From: Closterium sp. NIES-65
Taxonomy: Eukaryota > Streptophyta > Zygnematophyceae > Desmidiales > Closteriaceae
Direction of reading: 5' to 3'
Length of the DNA stretch: 64,000 bases
Assembly (NCBI GenBank): GCA_948144175.1
Contig: CANXME010002497.1
Span: forward strand, 2,230,501 to 2,294,500
Shown: one piece after another, positions 33,600 to 44,234 of the stretch
How positions within the stretch are numbered: the stretch's first letter is position 1
Layout: each line of letters starts with the position of its first letter
Notes under the pieces: model-generated
Databases searched by the model: none
The model's input: the letters and a program-made list of their open reading frames with translations, nothing else
What the model was told of the DNA's origin: nothing
Position numbers and translations under genes: made by a program

Positions 33600-34651
33600 C
33601 CTCCTGGGGCGACGGAGTGTGCTGCTGGCCCTGGCCACCGCCAGTGCCTCCACGACCACCACCGCCGCTACCACCTCCTCGACCACCCCAACCCCGGCCG
33701 CTGCCTCGTCCACTGCCACCCCCACCACCTCCTCTTCCCCGGCCACCTCCCCCGCCGCTGCCGCCACCCCCCCCCACTGCTGCCACCTCCCCCACCCGCG
33801 CCACCCCCCCCGCCACCACCACCTCCCCCACCACCGCCACCCCCGCTGTCACCACCACCGCCCTTGTCCCCCTTGCCCTTGCCGCTGCGGCGCCCACTCG
33901 AAGCAGACGCAGTCCCGACCTTCTCAGCACCAAGGAGGTCGACAGCAGCAGCAGAGGCGACAGAAGGAAGAAGGGGGGAGGGAGAACACCCCTCAAAGAA
34001 CGGGGTACGGGGGTCACCGCGAGAGGCACCTACAGCGACTATGCTAGCCTCAGCTGCAAGGAGTTCCTTCTCGAGGAGGGCAATGGTGAGCTCGGTGGGG
34101 CAGCGAGCTAGGAAGTGGTCCCTGACTGAGCGCAGAGTGTCAGGGAGGCGCGTGACTAGGTGGTAGAGAGTGAGCCAGAGCGGGGGTGGGTTCGTGGCAA
34201 GGAACTCATCAGGCATAGCGGCGCGGAAGCGAGCCTCACTAGTGCGGAGGCGGGTAATGAGATCAGCGACAGTGTGGAAGGAAGCTAAGTCGGGGAAGAG
34301 GTAGGGAAGAGAGAGACGGCCTAGAGAGGCAGAGGCCGGTGAGGAGTAGCGGGCAACAACAGCAGTGTATAGTGCCTGTGCAGTCTTGTGCTGCCCAAAG
34401 TGCTCGCGCTCATCTATCGGCAGAGAGTTGCGAATAGCGAAGCGAGCATGGGCGTCACGAGTCTGCCAATGTGAGGGGACAGTGCTGTCAGCAGTAGCAG
34501 CAGGAGCAGTAGCGTGGCCTAAGGCGTGATCGTACAGCGAGATGTCTTCCTTGGCAGTGAGCTGTAGGAAGAGGTGTAGGTCATCAAGCCAGGTGTCGAA
34601 CTTCACTGGGCGGCCCTCAGCATCAAAGGCTAGCACAGGAGGGCTAGCCAT
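33600..34651 (-). pseudogene. Element C gag region
   Basis: MASPPVLAFDAEGRPVKFDT start, about 200 residues of capsid-like sequence (IRNSLPIDEREHFGQHKTAQ), a basic stretch and a Gly run, then a Cys/His motif. Confidence 0.8.
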
Positions 34652-34689
34652 GGTAGCAGCAGTAGGAAAATCAGTAGGAGCAGTAGGGT

Positions 34690-35450
34690 AGGTAGGGCGG
34701 CGCGGCCCGGTACAGGTAGGGCGGCGCGGCTCGGTATAGGTAGGGCGGGGCGCCTCGGGTCGGGCGGCGCGGCTCGGGCGGTGCGGCTCGGTTCGGGCGG
34801 CGCGGTTTGGGTGGCTCGGGTCGGTTAGGGCTGGCGGCTCGGGTCGGGCGGCTCGCTTCCGTTAGGGCTGGGCAGCTCGGATCGGCTCGGTTCGAGCTGC
34901 TCGGTTTGGGCGGCTCGTTCTGGGTGGGGCCGTTCGGGCCCGCTAAGGGCGAGCGCGGGGAGCGGGTGGGGCTGTGAGGGACGAGCACGGGGCTGACGTG
35001 GGCGCTAAGTGCGAGCGCGGGGCCTATTGAGGCCGTGAGGGACGAGCGTGGGGCCGATCGAGGCCGATCGGGGCCGTAAGGGACGAGCGCGGGGCCGACG
35101 GGGCCGTAAGGGACGAGCGCGGGGCCGATCGGGGCCGTAAGGGACGAGCGCGGGGCCGATCGAGGCTGTAAGGGACGAGCGCGGGGCCAACGAGGCCGTA
35201 AGGGACGAGCGCGGGGCCGATCAGGGCCGTAAGGGACGAGTGCGTGGCCGACGTGGGCCTCTAAGGGCTAGCGCAGGGCCTATTGGGGCGGCGAGGGACG
35301 AGCGCGGGGCCGATCGGGGCCGGAAGGGACGAGCGCGGGGCCAACGCGAGCCTCTAGGGGTAAGCGCGGGTCGTTTCGAGGCCGTTAAGGACGAGCGCGG
35401 GGCCGACACGGGCCTCTAGGGGCTAGAGCGCGGGGCCGACGGGGCCTCTG
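34690..35450. repeat. GC-rich tandem repeats in the leader of element C
   Basis: About 15 degenerate units near GGGACGAGCGCGGGGCCGA; the part next to gag instead repeats GGGCGGCGCGGCTCGG. Confidence 0.8.
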
Positions 35451-35547
35451 GGGGCGTGAAAGCCGAGGCGCCCTAGGGCGTAGGAAGGTAGGAAGGTAGG
35501 TGGTGGGCCCTAAAAAATCGGTCCTACGAAGGACCTGCTCTATACCA

Positions 35548-35674
35548 TGTTGAACAAGAATGGGATGAACTAGCAGTGAAATGAGTACAAGTATGAAAAC
35601 CTAGAAATGTGTACCCCCTATAGGCTAACCCACTGTAGCCTAAACAACTACAACAACATATATAATGTTTGACA
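35548..35674 (-). repeat. LTR of element C (5' LTR in reading direction)
   Basis: 127 bp; the minus strand runs directly into the primer-binding site TGGTATAGAGCAGG. Confidence 0.9.
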
Positions 35675-36773
35675 CTATGCAGCTACCTTGGCTTGCAGAT
35701 CACCCGGGACAGAGCACGCCGCACCATTACCCTGACTCAGTCACACATGGTGCAGCAGGTCCTTCAGCGCTTCGGCTTCACGTACTCCTGGCCTCAGGCC
35801 ACTCCTCTGTCTACTCGCCACTCGCTCTCAGCTCTGCCTTCGGATGAGTCCGTAGAGTCGAGTGGCTTGTACCCAGAGCTTGTTGGCTGTCTCATATACC
35901 TGATGACCTGCACACGACCTGACCTTGCATACCCTCTTAGCATTCTTGCACGCTATGTTGCTCCTGGGAGACACCGACCAGAGCACATGGCTGCAGAAAA
36001 GAGGGTGTTGCGCTACTTGTGCAGTACGTCGGGCATGGGGCTAGTGCTTGGAGGGCGGAGTCCAGTGGTCCTCACTGGACACGCAGACGCTTCTTGGGCT
36101 GACGACCAGGCTACGCAGCGGTCGTCACAGGGTTACACCTTCAGCCTTGGTTCCGGCTCTGTTTCGTGGCGGGCTACTCGCTCATCTTCTGTTCTCGGCT
36201 CCAGTTGTGAGGCTGAGATCTACGCAGGGGCCATGGCTGCTCAGGAGCTTCGCTGGCTCACCTACCTGCTGACCGACCTTGGAGAGCCGCCTCGTTCTCC
36301 TCCAGTCCTGTACGTCGACAACAAGGCCATGCTGGCCTTGTGTCGAGAGCAGAGACTGGAGCACAGAACAAAGCACATTGCTCTCCGCTACTTCCTTGCT
36401 CGTGAGCTACAGCAGCGTGGTCAGTTGCGACTTGCGTACGTGGCCTCTGAGGCCAACACTGCTGATGTCTTCACCAAGGCACTTCCGCCTTGTGATCATC
36501 AGCGCTGCTGTACCCAGCTGGGTCTTGTGTCTGTCTTGCCTCACTTGCTCTCCTCTTGACCCTCTTTGTACTGTTACATATATATATATTACTGCTCTTG
36601 CTTGTTTAGTCTTATATATATATATGTACTACTGCATGTGAACTGGCCTTGTGGCCTTGAACTTGAGCTCGGATTGTGTGGTGACGTTGTGATCCACCCT
36701 GAGCTTTGCTTTGCTATGCTTTACTTGACTGGTCTTGTGACCCCTAGTTCTCCCCACTTCGCCTATGGGGGTG

Positions 36774-36899
36774 TGTCAAACATTATATATGTTGTTGTAG
36801 TTGTTTAGGCTACAGTCGGTTAGCCTATAGGGGGTACACATTTCTAGGTTTTCATACTTGTACTCATTTCACTGTTAGTTCATTCATTCTTGTTCAACA
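36774..36899 (+). repeat. 3' LTR of element B
   Basis: 126 bp with two differences from the 5' LTR; preceded by the G-rich polypurine tract CTATGGGGGTG. Confidence 0.9.
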
Positions 36900-39116
36900 A
36901 CTTCACCTTTAGCCCCTCCAAGATGTGCTTGTACACGCCGAGAAGGGACATGTGCATGATGTCGGATGTTAGTTGCCGGTACGGGTTGCCGAAGTCAGTG
37001 TCGCCAAAACGTTGTCCCCACAATGCACTCTGTAATTACATGTGCACGCACACACACTCACACACACACATACACACACACATGCACACATATATACACT
37101 CACACATACATACACACTCACACATACAAACACTCACGCTCACACATACACACACACGATCACTCATACACTCACACACACACACACACTCACACACACA
37201 CACACACTCACACACCCACACACACGCTCGTACGCGCGCACATACACTCACGTGCACACACTCACACACACGCGTACACACACACACGCACACATACACA
37301 CTCACACACACACACACTCTCACACACACACACTCACACACACGCTCGTACGCGCGCGCACACACTCACGCGCACACACTCACGCGCACACACTCACACA
37401 CATGTGCACACGCACATGCACACTCATACACTCACACACACACACTCACACACACACACACACTCACACACCCACACACACGCTCGTACGAGCGCACATA
37501 CACTCACATGCACACACTCACACACACGCGTACACACACACACGCATACTCACACACTCACACACACACACATACTCACACACACACACACACACCCACA
37601 CACACGCTCGTACGCACGCGCACATACTCACGCGCACACACTCACACGCACGCGTACACACATACGCACACTCACACACTCACACACACACACACTCACA
37701 CACACACACACTCACACACCCACACACACGCTCGTACGCGCGCACACATGCTCACGCGCACACACTCACACACACGTGCACACGCACACGCACACTCACA
37801 CACTCACACACATACACTCACACACACACTCACACACCCACACACACGCTCGTACGCACGCACACACACTCACGTGCACACACTCACACACACGTGCACA
37901 CGCACACGCACACTCACACACTCACACATACACACTCACACACACACACACACTCACACACCCACACACATGCTCGTACGCGTGCACACACACTCACGCG
38001 CACACACTCACACACACGTGCACACGCACACGCACACTCACACACTCACACACACACTCACACACACACACACTCACACACCCACAGACACGCTCGTACG
38101 TGCGCACACACACTCACGCGCACACACTCACACACACGTGCACACGCACACGCACACTCACACACTCACACACACACACACACTCATACACATACACACA
38201 CTCACACACCCACACACACGCTCGTACGCGCGCACATACACTCACGTGCACACACTCACACACACGCGTACACACACATACGCACACTCACACACTCACA
38301 CACACACACACTCACACACACACACACACCCACACACACGCTCGTACGCGCGCGCACACACTCACGCGCACACACTCACACGCACGCGTACACACATACG
38401 CACACTCACACACTCTCACACACACACACACTCACACACACACACACTCACACACCCACACACACGCTCGTACGCGCGCACACACACTCACGCGCACACA
38501 CTCACACACACGTGCACACGCACACGCACACTCACATACTCACACACACACACTCACACATACACACACACACTCACACTCACACACACACGTACACACA
38601 TACATACACACACTCACACACTCATACACACACACTCACACACACACTCTCACACACCCACACACACGCTCGTACGCGCGCGCACACACTCACGCGCACA
38701 CACTCATATACACGCGCGCACACACACGCACACTCACACACTCACATACATACATACACATACACACACATACATATACACAAACACACACACACAAACA
38801 ACCAAACAAACACGATACCCGTTAGCTTTGTTGAACGAGTCAAAGCTTTACAATTCTATCCAAGTTGCATATAGGCGTCCGACAAGACATACGCTAAATT
38901 GTTAGAATTGTCCGACAAGACATACGCCAACCACTTCCAGTAAAACAATAATAACAAAGCAGAATTGGACATAAGACAGGAATCAAACGAGCACATACGC
39001 TAAATTGTTAGACAACGTTGTGCAGCATGATCGAAAAAGCTTACCAAGAGCTTCAGTGTAAAGGCGTAAATGGAGATGAGCGGACCACAAGAAGATACGA
39101 TTGCAGATTGCCAAAC
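36900..39116 (-). CDS. Plavaka/Tnp2-like transposase, upstream exons
   Basis: Exon 37029-36900 encodes [19 protein letters not shown], then [20 protein letters not shown], matching the family's TPDxxHQxxxGVxKHL block near the catalytic core. Copia B follows at once, and the frame resumes at 22119. Its acceptor (TTACAG) ends a 1.9-kb intron that contains the (CA)n array. A further exon at 39116-39045 ([19 protein letters not shown], then TLKLL and donor GTAAGC) joins in phase 0 but is tentative, because it carries no diagnostic motif. Earlier exons would lie beyond 39374, where copia D is inserted, and were not found. Confidence 0.7.
37040..38812. repeat. (CA)n higher-order minisatellite, about 1.75 kb
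   Basis: CACACTCA-type simple sequence organised in a higher-order unit of 118-138 bp. Each unit holds a GCTCGTACGCGCGCACA landmark; I count 12, starting near 37226, 37344, 37482, 37606, 37730, 37848, 37972, 38092, 38220, 38340, 38466 and 38668. On the transposase strand it is a (TG)n tract inside an intron. Long open frames here are artefacts of the repeat. Confidence 0.92.
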
Positions 39117-39374
39117 CTTGGTATGATAAAAAGGGGGGAATCAGCAAAACATCAAAGAAAATCGTGGCAGAACATAACGACTGACGTCAACACATAAAAA
39201 ATCCGTCATAAAATCACTTTGTCAGATTGATTGACTCAGCAAAGACAAAGGTTAGTGACATTAAAACATAAATTTGAATTTACGTTGATATGGTAGCGAA
39301 ATGAAAGTGGACCTGCCTACAAAAAATATATATATATATATATATAAATATATTTCACCTACATTTGTCACAAT
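38820..39374. other. AT-rich flank and intron sequence of the transposase gene
   Basis: Two direct copies of GTCCGACAAGACATACGC (about 38877 and 38910) and three of ACATACGCYAA occur. A (TA)n tract is at about 39329-39347. Apart from the tentative exon 39045-39116 nothing coding was recognised. Confidence 0.4.
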
Positions 39375-39501
39375 TGTTGAACAAGGAATGGAATGACTAA
39401 GAATGAAATGAGTACAAATATGGAAACCTAGAAATGTGTACCCCCTATAGGCTAACCCACTGTAGCCTAAACAACTACAACAATATATACAATGTTTGAC
39501 A
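39375..39501 (-). repeat. LTR of element D
   Basis: 127 bp, TGTTGAACAAGG..GTTTGACA; same family as the LTRs of B and C. Confidence 0.85.
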
Positions 39502-42115
39502 CACCCCATAGGCGAAGTGGGGGAGAATTAGGGGTCACAAGACCAGTCAAGTAAAGCAAAGCAAAGCAAAGCAAGCTCAGGGTGGATCACAATGTCACCA
39601 CACAATCCGAGCACAAGTTCAAGGCCACAAGGCCAGTTCACATGCAGGAGTACATATATATATAAGACTAAACAAGCAAGAGCAGTGATATATATCTGTA
39701 ACAGTACAAAGAGGGTCAAGAGGAGAGCAAGTGAGGCAAGACAGACACAAGACCCAGCTGGGTACAGCAGCGCTGATGATCACAAGGCGCAAGTGCCTTG
39801 GTGAAGACATCAGTAGTGTTGGCCTCAGAGACCACGTACGCCAGCCGCAACTGACCACGCTGCTGTAGCTCATGAGCAAGGAAGTAGCGGAGAGCAATGT
39901 GCTGTGTTGTGTGCTCCAGTCTCTGCTCTCGACACAAGGCCAGCATGGCCTTGTTGTCGACGTACAGGACTGGAGGAGAACGAGGCGGCTCTCTAAGGTC
40001 GGTCAGCAGGTAGGTGAGCCAGCGAAGCTCCTGAGCAGCCATGGCCTCTGCGTAGATCTCAGCCTCACAACTGGAGCCGAGAACAGAAGACGAGCGAGTA
40101 GCCCGCCACGAAACAGAGCCGGAACCAAGGCTGAAGGTGTAACCCTGTGACGACCGCTGCGTAACCTGGTCGTCAGCCCAAGAAGCGTCTGCGTGTCCAG
40201 TGAGGAACACTGGACTCCGCCCTCCAAGCACTAGCCCCATGCCCGATGTACTGCACAAGTAGCGCAACACCCTCTTCGCTGCAGCCATGTGCTCTGGTCG
40301 GTGTCTCCCAGGAACAACATAGCGCGCAAGAATGCTAAGAGGGTATGCAAGGTCAGGTCATGTGCAGGTCATCAGGTACATGAGACAGCCAACAAGCTCT
40401 GGGTACGGGCCACTCGACTCTACGGACTCATCCGAAGGCAGAGCTGAGAGCGAGTGGCGAGTAGACAGAGGAGTGGCCTGAGGCGAGGAGTACGTGAAGC
40501 CGAAGCGCTGAAGGACCTGCTGCACCATGTGTGACTGAGTCAGGGTAATGGTGCGGCGTGCTCTGTCCCAGGTGATCTGCAAGCCAAGGTAGCTGCGCAG
40601 TTCACCCAGGTCAGTGCACGTGTGTCTCTTCTGCAGCTCGGACTTCACGTAGGCGAGTCCAGCAGTGGCAAAGACCAAGTCGTCGACGTACACGAGGATG
40701 TAGAACGGCGGCAGAGAAGTGTCGGTGCGCAGAAACAGCGACGGGTCGGCAGTAGAAGGAGCAAACCCAAGTGCCGCCAGCGTAGTCCTCAGTGTGTCGT
40801 GCCACTCACGTGGCGCCTGGCGGAGACCGTAGACTGGACGCCGGAGACTCCACTGGGTACCAGGAGGGAAAGACCCAGTGAAGCCAGGTGGGCGACGCAG
40901 CCAGATCTCCTCGTGCAGGCTGCCCTGCAAGAAAGCTGTGCTGAAGTCGAGAGAGTGAAGCTCGTAGTCGCGGTTAGCAGCAACGTGCAGCAGTACCCGA
41001 AGAGTGGTCATCTTCGGGGTGGGGGAGAAGGTCTGAAAGTAGTCAACTCCCTGCCGCTGACTGAAGCCACGAGCCACGTAACGCGCCTTGAAGACAGGCG
41101 GAGAACCCGGCGGCCGCTTCACCCTGAAGATCCACATGCCACTGACGATGTTCGCCCCAGGAGGGGGGACAGCGTCAACGTAGGTGCCTGTGGACTTCCA
41201 AGAAGCCATCTCTGCATCCATAGCTGCCTGCCACTGAGAGGAGTAGGGACCCTCTATTGCCTCTGCGTAAGAGCGCGGAGTCGGGATGTCTAGTGCATCC
41301 GGGTCTCCCTCAGGGGCTAGCAGTACAGACGCGAGATGAGGTAAAGCGGCAGCCAAGCACTGAAACTCTTCTTGCCTGTCCTCAAGGACGTCCGTGCCAA
41401 GGGCACACGCACCCCCGACCGACGGAGGACAGACAGACTCAGACGCAGCGACAAGACTAGCAGCGTAGTCTAGACGACAGCGAGCAGCAAAGTCGACGAG
41501 CTTAGCAACTAGGGCAGACGCAGTAGAAGACTCGAAGGAAGGGTCAGTGACGGCAGTAGCAAGGAGATGCGTGACAGTAGGACTGGCAGCATGAAGAGAG
41601 TCCAACGCAGGGTCGGCAAGAGTAGGAAGGGAGGACGCAGGAGGAGAAGGCAAAGGAGCACGCAGAGGAGCAGTAGACGGACGTAGAGACATCCGGTGCG
41701 TGCCTGGGGCAGGAGGAGGACGCGGACGCGAACTACGAGCACTAGTGCTAGCAGGACGGACACGCGACGCAGGGCGAGACGCAGGCTCACGACGCTCAGT
41801 AAAACCGTCAGTAGGACCAGAGTAAGGAGAAGGAGCAGGCAGTGACTGGACAGGCTGTGGACACACTAAAGGAGGGGGAGGACAAGGAGGAGGCGAGAGA
41901 CCAAGAACGTGCTGAAGGAGCGGAACGAAGTACGGCTGAGGGCGCGCGGCGACTCCAGACACAGCAGGGACAGCACCAGTGCCCCCAACGGCAGTACCAA
42001 CGCCCGAGTCCGCAGCACCAGCAGGGACTCCAACACCAGGGTCCTCAGCACCAGTCGCAGCTCCAACGCCCGGGTCCTCAGCACCAGCCGTAGCTCCAAC
42101 ACCCGGGTCCTCAGC
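39375..42115 (-). mobile_element. Ty1/copia retrotransposon D, 5'-truncated fossil
   Basis: The left LTR (39375-39501) and polypurine tract are intact. Parts: RNase H (39.72-40.29 kb), reverse transcriptase (40.37-41.25) and part of the Gly/Ala linker (41.9-42.115). Integrase, protease, gag and the second LTR are missing. At about 42.115 kb the sequence changes abruptly to gag of an unrelated copia family (E'), giving a chimeric junction. The remaining coding part has about one break. The LTR is more diverged from B and C than those are from each other. Confidence 0.85.
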
Positions 42116-42277
42116 GGCAGAAGCTCCGCGGACCTCTTGGCCTCCTGCATCGCCTCGTCCCTCAGAATGTACGAGGTCAGCAAGATCTCGTTGAGCGACA
42201 CTCTTGTGCCCTGCACCACCGACAGCCGCTTCATCAGGTTGTAGCCACTTGGGAGCCCCTTGATGACGTGTGTGACG

Positions 42278-42421
42278 TGTCAGAATGTTATAATTGTCTA
42301 GCCTGCAGTGGGGTACTCTATGGCGAGTACAACCCAATTAGGGTTTCATATATGAATGCATACTGCTGCTAGTGCAATCTCCTCCTTTCTTCATTCTTGT
42401 CTCTGACTGTTAGTTCTGACA
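42278..42421 (+). repeat. Solo LTR, 144 bp, in E' gag
   Basis: TGTCAGAATG..GTTCTGACA with a perfect 5-bp target duplication TGACG (42273-42277 and 42422-42426). E' gag sequence continues on either side. It shares ACAACCCAATTAGGGT with the LTR of element F. Solo LTRs arise by recombination between the two LTRs of an element. Confidence 0.88.
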
Positions 42422-43375
42422 TGACGTACGACGCTGTTGAGTACTCAAAGTCGGCCATCCACATGCAGGCAAGGAGACGCCGAGCTCGGATGGAGTAGTC
42501 GGTTGTTGTCTCCTGCTCGCCCATCCGCATGTGCGTCATCTGCTCCTCTGGCTGGCCAATGTATAGGTCATCGGTGACCTGGTACGTCAACATGATGAAC
42601 TGCCATGCCCAGTGACTGGCGTCTAGGTGGGGCCAACACGAGTGAGAAGCAGTGCGAGATGACCGTGAAGGTTAGCAGCTGCACGGCGTGGAACTCCGTG
42701 CAAAGCTCGGCGCTGGTCCCGGGCGCCGTCAGTGAAGCCCATCAGCTCGGAGACCTCAAGCTTTAGCTCATGGTCTCCTTCCACGTGAGGAGGTCGTGGC
42801 GGCCGGCCAGCAGGGGGGTGACGGTAATCCTGTCCAGCGTGAACTTGAAGTAGACGTAGGACGGTACTATCCCGCCCGCCATCACATGGGTCGCCGATGA
42901 TAAGATCACACTGCTTCGTCGCCTACCCGTGTTACCTTGCGAGGAGCCCGCAGCCTCTGACAAATGCCCTCGCACCTGAACGCCGCCAGCTTATCTGGTG
43001 TGAATCACCCTTCTCGGCCTCGACGTTCCTCTTGCAGTGCTGTTGACTTGTTCACCGACGTTGACGCCCACGTCGACGCCACCCTCCTTGTTCACTATTC
43101 GAGGAGAAGCGGGTCGAGAAGGGTGCTCCGACGCCCACTTAGCGCGGATGCCTAACTCAACGTCCTCCTAGGAAAGCGTCTCCCTGTACTCGCCATCTGC
43201 ATGGCGTCTCCTCGCATCAGCCAGGCGTATCTTTATTGTATCCACGACACTCGCCTCACCAACGGGGTCAACCATGGTGACTAACATTGCTACCGGCCTA
43301 CGAACAAGTTAGGTAAGTGCAAAAGTCAGCTAGACCGAAGGTATCATTGTGGTGCCGTCAACGCTCAACGCACCA

Positions 43376-44060
43376 TGCGAAGATAACTAGAACAACGGGA
43401 GCTAGACCACAGGCACGGCACGGTTGTGAGGGTGACCTCTGCATTCCTTGGTCGTTTGCTTGTGTTCTCTCTACGCACACATTCACAGGCAAGAGTTCCA
43501 CTAGCAAAAGTTCACAACAATAGTTCAGCATAATAGCAACAACATTGGCAAGAGAGACTACATCAGAGTTAGCAAGCATGCAGGTCGAACTCCAGCGCAG
43601 CATGGTCGACCGCGTTCCAACGCTCCACAGCTCGCACCGCTCCAGCGCCGCAGAGAAGCGGCGCGCCAACGTTGCAAGTCTACGGTGCGCCAACGCTGCA
43701 GCAAGGCGACTGCACAGCGTTGCACCTGCATGACAGTGGTGCACCCGTTTCGCAGTTGCGCATGGCTGGTTGGTGTGCCATGCCCCGTCATGTGCACACC
43801 GCACATATTCGGCATAGAACATGCCAGCGACTGCGCCCAACAGCCACGTCAACCTCGGCATACCATTTCCGAGGTCGGTCTTATAGAAACCACCCTGGAA
43901 AAAATCGCACACATCGCCTGGATAACTTGGTCGATCGAGCAACCACCCGTGGTCGACCTATTGGTCTCCGGCCATGCAAAGCCGGCGTCCCCAAAGTCGG
44001 CGCCAGGTGGTCGGCACATCCCAGGTCGGCACATCTCAGGTCGGCCTCACCAAGTCGACC
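43376..44060 (-). repeat. E-family LTR remnant (5' LTR of E')
   Basis: Reverse-complement homolog of 49221-50192, aligning for most of 43376-43970 and more weakly beyond. The TGTCAACG start is not found, so it is truncated where the leader of E begins. Confidence 0.7.
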
Positions 44061-44234
44061 ATATGAACTCGGCACCCTCTTGCTTGGCGCCCTGCTACTC
44101 AACGCCCTGCAGCTCTGCGCCCGGCATCCTCCTCTCCTCGACCACCAGGTCAGGTCGGCCGCAGTGTGGGAGGCACGTCGAGGCAACGAGGTGTGATACA
44201 CGCCGGTGAAGCCGGCGGCGTTCAGGCGCGAGGG

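Larger units (their letters stand above)
28203..35674 (-). mobile_element. Ty1/copia retrotransposon C, nested in B, nearly whole fossil
   Basis: 7,472 bp on the minus strand. The 127-bp LTRs look identical by eye, and the flanking 5-mers CTGTG and CTATG differ at one base. Primer-binding site TGGTATAGAGCAGG (minus, from 35547) and polypurine tract beside 28329 are present. Parts: leader (35.45-34.7 kb), gag (34.65-33.6), protease-like (about 33.15), integrase (32.55-31.95), linkers (31.7-30.85), reverse transcriptase (30.1-29.2) and RNase H (29.06-28.54). Integrase through RNase H is one open frame. It is the best preserved and probably youngest A-type copy here, with about two or three breaks in the gag-protease part. 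Confidence 0.92.
22120..36899 (+). mobile_element. Ty1/copia retrotransposon B, carrying nested element C, fossil
   Basis: Plus-strand element. LTRs of 126 bp lie at both ends and the flanking 5-mers are GCTTC and ACTTC (one mismatch). Primer-binding site TGGTATAGAGCAGG begins at 22246. Parts: GC-rich leader (22.3-22.97 kb), gag (22.99-24.15), protease-like (about 24.5), integrase (25.1-25.65), linkers (26.0-26.8), reverse transcriptase (27.5-28.2, resuming 35.68-35.95) and RNase H (36.0-36.56). Element C (28203-35674) is inserted in the RT region. LTRs differ at 2 of 126 bases. Besides the insertion it is broken, roughly five or more breaks. It sits inside an exon of the Tnp2-like transposase gene. 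Confidence 0.9.
42116..44060 (-). mobile_element. E-family copia fossil E': gag, leader and 5' LTR
   Basis: The minus strand carries, from right to left, an E-type LTR remnant (about 44060-43376), a possible primer-binding site TGGTGCGTTGAGCG at 43375 downward, a leader (43360-42980) homologous to that of element E, and gag (42980-42116: YFKFTLDRITVTP, YQVTDDLYIGQ, GYNLMKRLS, LTSYILRDEAMQEAK). Gag ends at the junction with element D and is interrupted by the solo LTR 42278-42421. Pol is missing. Badly broken. Confidence 0.75.

Noticed and set aside
36890-38905. Three very long plus-strand open frames (over 600 codons) of His/Thr repeats
   Set aside because: Pure product of the (CA)n array, open in all three frames. 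It lies in an intron of the minus-strand transposase gene.
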